A stretch of 14,747 bases of DNA, taken from the NCBI GenBank assembly GCA_009695405.1, contig SIAZ01000065.1, positions 1-14,747 of the forward strand, read 5' to 3'. Under the pieces are notes generated by a model. It had not been told where the DNA came from. It was given only the letters and a program-made list of their open reading frames with translations, and made no database searches. The position numbers and the translations under genes are program-made. The stretch is from Pedosphaera sp. (GTDB lineage Bacteria > Verrucomicrobiota > Verrucomicrobiia > Limisphaerales > UBA9464). This document shows positions 1 to 6,770 of the stretch, in pieces. Each line of letters opens with the position of its first letter. The stretch's first letter is position 1.

Positions 1-104
1 AACAGTTTCAGCGCCGTCTCCGGGGCAGTGGTCAGTTCTGGACCCGCCCCGGCCTTACCCATCTCCTTCAACTCTGCGTCCTGGTCAAAAACAAGGACGA
101 TCAC
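1..104 (-). CDS. Partial unknown ORF downstream of recJ
   Basis: An open frame enters from a TAA at 125-123 and runs through position 1 without a stop. The possible starts are GTG at 104, TTG at 71 and ATG at 62. From the GTG it reads VIVLVFDQDAELKEMG and then an Ala/Gly/Pro/Thr-rich stretch. It lies on the same strand as recJ, about 50 nt past the recJ stop, so it could be the third gene of the terC-recJ operon. I do not recognise the family. The start is uncertain: AGAGGAG touches the GTG and AAGGAG touches the ATG, both too close, whereas AGGA sits 7 nt before the TTG. The strand assignment rests on the open frame and gene order alone, and the visible part is short. Confidence 0.35.
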   Translation of the reverse strand, partial: MIVLVFDQDAELKEMGKAGAGPELTTAPETALKL

Positions 105-156
105 CTCCTCTGGAACTGATTCTTACCGTCAACTCGTGAATGCACGGTGTTTAAAC

Positions 157-1920
157 TCACTTAACTGCCTCAGTAAAGTCTTTCGGTTTAAGCGACTCAC
201 TTGCTTGATTGCTTCCTCGGTTGGGTCGCCAATCGAGGAAGCGTAATTGTAAAAAGCGGCGGCCTCCAAAGTTCCCAACTTCGGGCACAACTACGGCGTC
301 AAAACGTCCCTCGGGGGCCACCCGATCGCCCGCACCCCACCAGATTGTTTCAACGACCGCTAGGCCATCGGTCAGCCAAAATTTCCAGTGGACTTCCTTC
401 AATCGTTGAGGGGGTCGCTCATGGGTCACACCGATCACAGCCAGTTGGATCAAGGGGTTTCCCATGCCAAAAGGTTTGAGACGACGAAGATCAGCGACGG
501 TCGATAAATCAATCTCGCGGAGGAGCAATGCTGCATCGACACGAACCTCCGGATTTAACTGGGACCCGGTTAATTGTTCGCGGGCCAAGGCATTGAGGCG
601 CGCGCGCAACTCAATCACACGCTCGGGTTCAATCGATAACCCAGCCGCCATGGCGTGCCCTCCGTGCTTGTTCAATAAACCCGAACAGTCCTTCAAGGCT
701 GCTGCAAGATCGAAGCCGGGAACACTCCGCCCAGATCCTCTCCAAATCGGGCCGTCTCCGCCTAAAATTAAGGTGGGTCGGTTGAATTCTCGCAAGACCC
801 TTGAAGCAACAATTCCGACGACACCAATGTGCCATGAGGCATCGCCTTCGATGATGACAAAATCTCTTTCTGGATCGAAGCCGGCTCGGATGCGGGCTAT
901 TGCTTCTATTGAAATTCGCTTTTCGACTTCCTGCCGCTCGCGGTTCTGAGCATTTAGTGTGTCCGCTAAGCGTCGCGCATCTGTTAAATGGGTACTCAAC
1001 AGTAGGCGCAAGGAATCTTCGGCCGTCTCTAATCGACCGGAGGCATTCAATCGGGGTCCGAGCTGAAACCCGACCTCATGCACGCCGATGGGGCTACGGG
1101 TACGGGACACTTCCTTTAGGGCCACCAATCCAGGGCGCGGACTGATTTCTAATCGTTCCAGACCCGCATGGACCAAAACTCGATTCTCGCCCGTTAGAGG
1201 GACTAGATCTGCCACCGTACCCAATGCGACCAAATCCAGTAGAGGCTTTAGATTAAAAGTGTCGAATCCAACAAGACCCAAGTGGCGCCCCCTTTTCACG
1301 AGGGCGTGGGCTAATTTAAAGGCTAATCCAACGGAACAAAAGGCGTCTGCACCTGGTGATCTTTGAGGGTTGACGAGAGCCAATGCCTTCGGAGGTGGAT
1401 CGCTAATCTGATGATGATCTAAAACCAAGACATCCACTTCGCTCGCATTGAGCCAATCAACTTGGGTTATGGCTGTCGACCCGCAGTCCACCGCGAGAAA
1501 CAACGAGACAGGATAGCGTGCGAGACAATTCTCCACGGCGGCTTGGCTCAATCCGTAGCCTTCATCCCGCCGATGCGGTAGGTATTGGAAACTCGTCCAT
1601 CCAAGGGCGGCAAAGACTTCAGTTAAAAGAGCCGTCGAGGTGACTCCATCCACGTCATAATCTCCAAAAATGACTAAGGATTCGTTCCGCGTTCTTGCCT
1701 CAAAAAGGCGATCTACGGCTCGATCCATATCGAGCAAGGCGAAAGGGTCACCCAAGGATTTTAACCTAGGCTCTAGGAACACAGAGGCTGCTGCGAGACT
1801 GATGATGCCGCGATTAACCAAACAAGATGCAGCCAAAGGACTCAGCTTGAGTTCACGCTGTAGAGTCCCCACCGCCACTGGATCGGGACTGGCTACAATC
1901 CATCGGTTTACCGGAGTCAT
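157..1920 (-). CDS. recJ: Single-stranded-DNA-specific exonuclease RecJ
   Basis: This encodes 587 residues, close to the usual bacterial RecJ length of about 570-580. RecJ is a cytoplasmic 5'-3' exonuclease on single-stranded DNA and acts in recombination and mismatch or base-excision repair. The DHH phosphoesterase core is intact: GDYDVDG at residues 86-92, VDCGS near 144-148 and LDHH at 167-170. The RecJ-type GPRLNASGRL follows at 288-297. WHIGVVGIVASR (363-374), GSGRSVPGFDL (396-406) and HGGHAMAAGL (419-428) mark the DHHA1 and nucleic-acid-binding parts. A KPFGMGNP-type OB-fold motif lies further on. The ATG overlaps the terC stop as ATGA, so translation is probably coupled to terC. No frameshift or missing catalytic motif was seen. 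RecJ is clearly preferred over other DHH phosphoesterases. Confidence 0.97.
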   Translation of the reverse strand: MTPVNRWIVASPDPVAVGTLQRELKLSPLAASCLVNRGIISLAAASVFLEPRLKSLGDPFALLDMDRAVDRLFEARTRNESLVIFGDYDVDGVTSTALLTEVFAALGWTSFQYLPHRRDEGYGLSQAAVENCLARYPVSLFLAVDCGSTAITQVDWLNASEVDVLVLDHHQISDPPPKALALVNPQRSPGADAFCSVGLAFKLAHALVKRGRHLGLVGFDTFNLKPLLDLVALGTVADLVPLTGENRVLVHAGLERLEISPRPGLVALKEVSRTRSPIGVHEVGFQLGPRLNASGRLETAEDSLRLLLSTHLTDARRLADTLNAQNRERQEVEKRISIEAIARIRAGFDPERDFVIIEGDASWHIGVVGIVASRVLREFNRPTLILGGDGPIWRGSGRSVPGFDLAAALKDCSGLLNKHGGHAMAAGLSIEPERVIELRARLNALAREQLTGSQLNPEVRVDAALLLREIDLSTVADLRRLKPFGMGNPLIQLAVIGVTHERPPQRLKEVHWKFWLTDGLAVVETIWWGAGDRVAPEGRFDAVVVPEVGNFGGRRFLQLRFLDWRPNRGSNQASESLKPKDFTEAVK

Positions 1921-2900
1921 TTCTGACTCAGCTTTCCATCTCCGCGCAGTGCGGCCATCAACAGTGACATCAGGATGGAGAGAGTGATCAATCCCAGCAC
2001 TACAGCCAAGGATAGGTTATGGAGACGATCCCCAAAGAGTGTTTGCAACCAGTCTTCGGTCAGCATTTTTGCACCAATAAAAACCAGGACCAGAGCGAGT
2101 CCCACTTTAAGATACCGAAAATAACCCATCGCACTCGCGAGAACAAAATACAGGGAGCGCAATCCCAAGATGGCAAAAACATTGGATGTAAAAACCAAAA
2201 AAGGGTCGCGAGTGATCCCGAAAATAGCCGGAATGGAATCGAGCGCGAAAATCACGTCGGTGGTTTCGACAACGGCCAAAACCAACATCAAAGGGGTCAG
2301 CATCCAGCGACCTGCAATGCGGGTAATAAATCGGTCGCCATCGAAGGAATCAGCCACTGGAAAGAAACGTTTTACCAATCTTATCACGAGGTTCTTCGAT
2401 AAGTCGGGCGACTCATCAACTCCGTTCACAAAGAGCATTTTAAGCCCAGTCAATAGCAGGAATCCCCCAAAAACAAAAAGCATCCAATGCACGCGCTCGA
2501 TCAATTCACTCCCTAGCCATATCATTAGACCGCGCATCATTAGGGCACCAATAATCCCCCAAAAAAGCAAGCGGTGTTGCCAAATCCGAGGCACTCCGAA
2601 GTAGGTAAAAATGATCGCAATCACGAACACGTTGTCCATCGAAAGAGATAATTCAACCAGATACCCTGTCACAAAGAGGGCGGCGACCGACCTGTCCCAA
2701 CCGCCGACGGTTAATGGAGCAACAACAAAGGCGAAAACAAGTGCCGATGCGGACCAAAGAGTCGTCCAACCCAAGGCTTCTTTGAACCCAATCTCGCGGC
2801 CAACCCGATGGAATAAGCCAAGATCAAAAGCCATAGATAAGAGCACAAAGCTTGTGAATCCAGCCCAATGCCAAATCGATACGTCAGTCAAAGCCATCAT
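1917..2900 (-). CDS. TerC/Alx family integral membrane protein
   Basis: This is a 327-residue multi-pass membrane protein with roughly seven to nine hydrophobic segments. It carries the paired acidic signatures of the TerC family: ELSLSMDNVFVIA at residues 83-95 and ETTDVIFALDSIPAIF at 212-227. Family members include TerC (tellurite resistance clusters) and Alx/MntX-type proteins linked to manganese export. The conserved acidic and Asn residues inside membrane segments probably bind the metal. The length and the central hydrophilic loop (about 160-190) resemble the Alx subtype. The frame starts with two adjacent ATG codons (2900 and 2897), with no obvious Shine-Dalgarno. The stop overlaps the recJ ATG by 4 nt. 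I looked for a yybP-ykoY manganese riboswitch upstream and did not recognise one. The exact substrate cannot be read from the sequence. Confidence 0.93.
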   Translation of the reverse strand: MMALTDVSIWHWAGFTSFVLLSMAFDLGLFHRVGREIGFKEALGWTTLWSASALVFAFVVAPLTVGGWDRSVAALFVTGYLVELSLSMDNVFVIAIIFTYFGVPRIWQHRLLFWGIIGALMMRGLMIWLGSELIERVHWMLFVFGGFLLLTGLKMLFVNGVDESPDLSKNLVIRLVKRFFPVADSFDGDRFITRIAGRWMLTPLMLVLAVVETTDVIFALDSIPAIFGITRDPFLVFTSNVFAILGLRSLYFVLASAMGYFRYLKVGLALVLVFIGAKMLTEDWLQTLFGDRLHNLSLAVVLGLITLSILMSLLMAALRGDGKLSQK

Positions 2901-3124
2901 ACGGTAGAACTCGTCGGCAGGGATCTAAGCCTTTGAACCCTGTAAATGGCAAGGACCTGTCCAAAATACACGAACTTTGACTTTCTGCTTTACCCAAAAA
3001 TCCGACCGAAGACGTGCGCCACTACTGCTTTTCAGTCCGACTGACGCTCGGGCGTCTTTTCAGAGCAGAAAGTCTCAATTGACGTGTTGATTACACCCCG
3101 TGCGCCATTCACATTCAGCGGGTC
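2901..3124. promoter_or_regulatory. Divergent intergenic region between terC and the hpf operon
   Basis: This 224-nt stretch separates two divergent operons and must contain both promoters. On the plus strand, TTGACT and TTGACG hexamers occur near 2980 and 3079 but have no convincing partner -10 box. On the minus strand, TTGCCA with TTAGAT 18 nt downstream is a weak candidate for terC. Two small adjacent dyads are visible: CAGT-CCG-ACTG, and GACGC-TCGG-GCGTC (3043-3056) followed by TTTT (3057-3060). The second could act as a weak attenuator for plus-strand transcripts. No riboswitch was recognised. The regulatory role is inferred from position. Confidence 0.4.
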
Positions 3125-3481
3125 ATGAAGTTCATTCTTTCGACACACAATATCACGCTCACTGAGGCAATCGAACAACATATCCTCCATCAGATCGACA
3201 AACTGGAGCATATTGACCGCTGGCTTATCGATGCCCGAGTTACTCTTGAAAAAGATCACGTCGCGCATTCTCCGGAAAAACAATTCAAGTGCGGTATCCG
3301 TGTCGGTATTCGTGGTAATGACCTCTTCGCTGAAGATCGCGAATCCGATCTCTACGCCGCGATTGATCTCGCAGTGAAAAAGCTCCGACAGCAACTCCGC
3401 GCTCGTCATAGCAAGACCAAAGCGGCTAAGCACAAGCAGGCTGCACGTCTCAAGGAGAGTGCTCGTGCAAAGTCCGAATAG
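3125..3481 (+). CDS. hpf: Ribosome hibernation promoting factor, short form (HPF/RaiA family)
   Basis: This 118-residue protein has the sigma-54-modulation/ribosomal S30AE fold. It opens with MKFILSTHNITLTEAIEQHI, then a LEHIDRW turn, a conserved basic/acidic beta region and the RESDLYAAIDLAVKKLRQQL helix that closes the domain. About 20 Lys/Arg/Ala-rich residues follow. No long-form C-terminal dimerisation domain is present, so this is the short type. Such proteins bind the 30S decoding channel in stationary phase and either form 100S ribosomes or inactivate 70S ribosomes. The gene begins with ATG but has only a weak upstream Shine-Dalgarno. It is the first gene of a tightly packed plus-strand run, and its TAG is 3 nt from the next start. 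The link to the biotin genes downstream looks positional rather than biochemical. Confidence 0.93.
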   Translation: MKFILSTHNITLTEAIEQHILHQIDKLEHIDRWLIDARVTLEKDHVAHSPEKQFKCGIRVGIRGNDLFAEDRESDLYAAIDLAVKKLRQQLRARHSKTKAAKHKQAARLKESARAKSE

Positions 3482-3484
3482 TCT

Positions 3485-4756
3485 GTGATACTTCGCGCTC
3501 GCACTCTCGTTCCTATGTCCGCGCCGCCTCTTCATGACGGCGCGGTTTGGATTTCTGGTGATCATATTCGGGCCGTCGGGCCGTGGCGGGAGATTCGCGA
3601 AATTACCACCGATCCGGTCACTGATCTAGGCGATGCCGCCCTCTTCCCTGGTTTGATCAATGCCCATTGTCATCTTGATTATACTGAGATGGCTGGCCTC
3701 CTGACTCCTCCTCGCCATTTTCCAGACTGGATCAAGGGAATCCTTACCCTCAAATCTCAATGGAAGGACTCCGACTTTTCCTCTTCTTGGGGCCAAGGTG
3801 CCCGTCAACTCCTCCAAGGCGGTGTTACCTCAGTGGTAAATATTGAGTCGCGGCCACACCAACTCGCTGCCCTCCGCGCCTCCACTCCTTTGCGTGTCTT
3901 CTCCTTTCTCGAACTCACTGGGGTCCGTTCCGCTCAAGAGCCCAATCGTCTCCTCGATGAAAGCATTGCGACTCTCTCTGTTTTGCCTCCCATTCGGGGT
4001 AGTGTCGGCCTGTCGCCTCATGCTCCCTATTCGACTACTCCTGAATTGCTGCGGCTTGTGGCCTCCACCGCCAAACGAGACGGTTGGCGACTGTCTTCTC
4101 ATGTTTCTGAATCAGAGGCTGAGTTCGATATGTTTCTCTATCGTCGAGGCCCCATGTTCGATTGGCTTCACTCTCAACGACGTTCTGATGATTGCGGTCT
4201 CGGTTCACCTGTCCAACACATGGATCGCTGTGGTCTACTCACCCCATCGATGCTTGCCGTTCATTTGAATTACTTGTGGAATGACGATTCTAGGATTCTT
4301 GCGACTCGCGGTACCACGGTTGTCCACTGCCCTCGGTCACACGCCTATTTTGGTCATCGCCATTTCCCTCGCGAACAACTTTTCCAAGCGGGTGTTCCAC
4401 TTTGCCTTGGCACCGATAGCCTCGCTTCCGTTCATATGGCTCGGAATTCAGCTCCTTCCCTTTCCATGATCGCCGAAATGCAGCAGGCGCTCGCCACAGA
4501 TCCTAACATTCCACCAAAACGCTTAGTCCAAGAATCGACTCTCAACCCAGCCCGTGCACTCGGTCTCCGCTCTGTTCTTGGTGAACTTTGTCCTTACGGT
4601 GCTGCTGACATGGCCGTAATTCCCTTCATCGGCCCCTCGCACGCCGTCGAGGAAGCTCTTATCCACCACTCAGGCCCTGTCGCCGCAACCCTCATTGCTG
4701 GTCGATGGGAATGGATCTCGCCCTCTTGGCAGGATCGTCTTCGTTCTGAATTGTGA
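3485..4756 (+). CDS. Metal-dependent amidohydrolase, adenosine/aminofutalosine-deaminase type
   Basis: This 423-residue amidohydrolase-superfamily enzyme probably deaminates a nucleoside or other heterocycle in the cytoplasm. Metal and catalytic motifs are intact: PGLINAHCHLDY with HxH at His61/His63, LSPHAPYS at 176-183, SSHVSESEAEFD at 204-215 (His206 and acid residues), HCPRSH at 281-286, and LGTDS with Asp311. The pattern resembles MtaD/SAH deaminases and the aminodeoxyfutalosine deaminases of the futalosine menaquinone route; I cannot choose between them. The start is the GTG at 3485: starting at the later ATG (3515) would remove the first beta-strand typical of the family. It begins 3 nt after hpf, and its TGA overlaps the next gene's GTG. 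No direct role in biotin synthesis is known for this family. Confidence 0.85.
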   Translation: MILRARTLVPMSAPPLHDGAVWISGDHIRAVGPWREIREITTDPVTDLGDAALFPGLINAHCHLDYTEMAGLLTPPRHFPDWIKGILTLKSQWKDSDFSSSWGQGARQLLQGGVTSVVNIESRPHQLAALRASTPLRVFSFLELTGVRSAQEPNRLLDESIATLSVLPPIRGSVGLSPHAPYSTTPELLRLVASTAKRDGWRLSSHVSESEAEFDMFLYRRGPMFDWLHSQRRSDDCGLGSPVQHMDRCGLLTPSMLAVHLNYLWNDDSRILATRGTTVVHCPRSHAYFGHRHFPREQLFQAGVPLCLGTDSLASVHMARNSAPSLSMIAEMQQALATDPNIPPKRLVQESTLNPARALGLRSVLGELCPYGAADMAVIPFIGPSHAVEEALIHHSGPVAATLIAGRWEWISPSWQDRLRSEL

Positions 4757-5493
4757 CTCCTTCCCCTCCTTCACTGGCTCCTTTGGTTGTCCTTGTCTCC
4801 GGTGCTGCCGGGGCACTTGGCTCTGCTGTGGTCCTAGAATTGGCGCGCGTAGGTCATCGGATTTTCGCTGGCTATAATAAGACCTCCGAACCTTTTAGCT
4901 CCGCGTTAGTGAATCCTCCTATTGCTCTACATCTCGATGTCGCTCAAGACGCTTCTTGCCGTGCCGCTGTCAACGCGGTGATCGCTAAATCGGGTCGCCT
5001 CGATGCCGTGGTTCACTGCGCCGGAATTTCTCAAGACGCCCTTCTGGTTCATCAAGGGTTGGATGCTTGGCAAAATTGCTTTGATATCAACCTCAACGGC
5101 CCCAAGTACCTAGATCAGGCGGCCGCACGCTTTATGGTTCCGCAACACGATGGCCATCTCGTTCATATCGGTAGCTCCACCGGGATCTCCGGATCTGCCG
5201 GCCAAACCGCTTACGCCGCCGCTAAGGCTGCACTTCACGGGTTAACTCAATCTCTCGCAGTCGAACTGGGCCCTCACAATATTCGGGTCAATACGGTCCT
5301 CCCAGGTATCCTCCGTTCCGCTATGACCGACAGCCTTTCCTCTGAACGTCGTCAGACTCTTCGTAATGCCAATGTCCTCGCCCGCTTTAATGATCCTGCG
5401 GAAGTGGCTCGTTTCATTGCCTTTCTACTGTCGACTCGCTCGATTTCTGGTCAGATTTTCGCTCTCGATAGTCGCATTCAGCGCCTCTTCTAA
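4753..5493 (+). CDS. Short-chain dehydrogenase/reductase, FabG-like
   Basis: This is a 246-residue classical SDR. The Rossmann cofactor loop reads SGAAGALG at residues 16-23, with Ala21 where many family members have Gly. HCAG is at 88-91 and the catalytic Asn in DINLNG at 111-116. The active site is completed by Ser141/142, Tyr154 and Lys158 in the YAAAK segment, followed by the NIRVNTVLPG strand. The C-terminus ends in ISGQIFALDS rather than the usual VDGG. It probably reduces a 3-oxoacyl thioester or another ketone with NAD(P)H. Its place directly before bioF suggests a role in making the pimeloyl precursor, as proposed for fabG-like genes in other biotin operons; this is inference. It starts with a GTG that overlaps the preceding TGA (GTGA), so translation is probably coupled. 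Confidence 0.88.
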   Translation: MTPSPPSLAPLVVLVSGAAGALGSAVVLELARVGHRIFAGYNKTSEPFSSALVNPPIALHLDVAQDASCRAAVNAVIAKSGRLDAVVHCAGISQDALLVHQGLDAWQNCFDINLNGPKYLDQAAARFMVPQHDGHLVHIGSSTGISGSAGQTAYAAAKAALHGLTQSLAVELGPHNIRVNTVLPGILRSAMTDSLSSERRQTLRNANVLARFNDPAEVARFIAFLLSTRSISGQIFALDSRIQRLF

Positions 5494-5513
5494 TTTTCGA
5501 ACTTGAAAAACGT

Positions 5514-6770
5514 ATGGCCAACCCCTCCGATTCTACTGGGTTCGAATCATCTCTGAGCCTCCGTCTCGATGCCGTCCGTGCACAGTCTCTGTGGCGGCAC
5601 TTGCGCCGTATCGATAAGATCTCCGGTCACCAGGTGGAAACCGAGGGCCGTAGCCTGCGTAATTTCGCCGGAAATGATTACCTTGGTCTGACCTCTCACC
5701 CAGCGCTGATCGAGGCGGCAACTCAATCTATTCGGGACTTTGGATGCGGCTCCGCAGCGTCCCGACTTATCTCGGGGTCTCTCGCCCCTCACCACGCCCT
5801 CGAAGAAGCTATAGCCGATTTCAAAGGGACGCAGGCCGCGGTCAGTTTTTCTTCAGGCCTCTCAGCAGCTATCGGTACTCTCCCCGCTCTGATCGGCTAT
5901 GATGATGTGGTCGTCCTAGATCGTCTGGTTCATGCTTGCTGCGTCGATGCGGCTCGACTCTCTGGGGCTCGATTAAGGGTGTTTCGGCACAACGACATTG
6001 AAGATCTCGAACGGATTCTTCGCTGGACTTCCTCTCTCCCACGCACTGCTCAGAAAAGTCCCAAAGTCCTGGTCGTCACTGAAAGCCTCTTTTCGATGGA
6101 CGGCGACACTGCGCCGTTGCGTGAAATTGTTTCTTTAAAAGAGCGCTACGGAGCTTGGTTGATGGTCGATGAGGCTCACGCTACTGGAGTGCTGGGCCCC
6201 AATGGGCGCGGTCGAGTGGTAGAATTAGGCCTGACCGAACGGGTGGAAATTCAAATGGGTACTCTGGGTAAGGCGATCGGATCCGCCGGTGGTTTTATCG
6301 CCGGATCTCGTGCTCTCTCCGACACTCTCATCAATCGTGCTCGATCGTTTCTCTTCTCGACCGCGCCAGTTCCCGCTGCCGTAGCTGCAGCTTGTGCCGG
6401 ACTTCAAATCGCCGCTGCTCTCGAGGGCGATCGCCTGCGTCAACGTTTACGGTCTCATACGATCACTGTTCTCAATACGGCTGCCAAAGCCGGATTTGTA
6501 AGCACAAGTTGTTCCCAAATTATTCCGCTCCACGTCGGTGACGAACTTCACGCTGTACGTGTCTCCGATGAACTCCGTTCGCTCGGGATCCTTGCCCCAG
6601 CGATTCGTCACCCGACCGTCGCCCGTGGTCGCGCTCGAATTCGCCTGACGGTCAGTGCCGCTCATTCAGATGCTGACCTCACAGCTTTAGATCAGGCTCT
6701 GAAGAATCTCTCTAGTCGCTGTCCGCCCGCACTCCTTTCTGCTCCGCTTTCAAAGGAGCCGCTCGATTGA
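5514..6770 (+). CDS. bioF: 8-amino-7-oxononanoate synthase
   Basis: This is a 418-residue PLP-dependent alpha-oxoamine synthase. It condenses pimeloyl-ACP or pimeloyl-CoA with L-alanine, giving 8-amino-7-oxononanoate, the first ring-forming precursor in biotin synthesis. Motifs seen: NDYLGL at residues 54-59, GCGSAASRLISG at 77-88 and the PLP-stacking His140 in LVHACC. ESLFSMDGD follows at 190-198, VDEAHATG with Asp219 and His222, and the Schiff-base Lys253 in MGTLGKAIGSAGG. The C-terminal PLP-transferase domain has AIRHPTVARGRARIRLTVSA. BioF is favoured over glycine C-acetyltransferase or 5-aminolevulinate synthase mainly because bioA overlaps it downstream. It starts with ATG 20 nt after the SDR stop, and its TGA overlaps the bioA TTG start. 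Confidence 0.94.
   Translation: MANPSDSTGFESSLSLRLDAVRAQSLWRHLRRIDKISGHQVETEGRSLRNFAGNDYLGLTSHPALIEAATQSIRDFGCGSAASRLISGSLAPHHALEEAIADFKGTQAAVSFSSGLSAAIGTLPALIGYDDVVVLDRLVHACCVDAARLSGARLRVFRHNDIEDLERILRWTSSLPRTAQKSPKVLVVTESLFSMDGDTAPLREIVSLKERYGAWLMVDEAHATGVLGPNGRGRVVELGLTERVEIQMGTLGKAIGSAGGFIAGSRALSDTLINRARSFLFSTAPVPAAVAAACAGLQIAAALEGDRLRQRLRSHTITVLNTAAKAGFVSTSCSQIIPLHVGDELHAVRVSDELRSLGILAPAIRHPTVARGRARIRLTVSAAHSDADLTALDQALKNLSSRCPPALLSAPLSKEPLD
6752..6769 (+). promoter_or_regulatory. Ribosome binding site and TTG start of bioA
   Basis: AAAGGAG, ending at 6758, lies 8 nt before a TTG at 6767 inside the last codons of bioF. This is the clearest Shine-Dalgarno in the operon. It fixes the bioA start at a TTG that overlaps the bioF stop (TTGA), pointing to coupled but weak initiation. 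Confidence 0.6.

Noticed and set aside
2901..3010. yybP-ykoY manganese riboswitch upstream of terC
   Set aside because: The family suggests looking for it, but I could not find the conserved loops in the leader.
3032..3565. 177-codon minus-strand frame opposite hpf
   Set aside because: It is antisense to a clear HPF gene and shows no family motif of its own.
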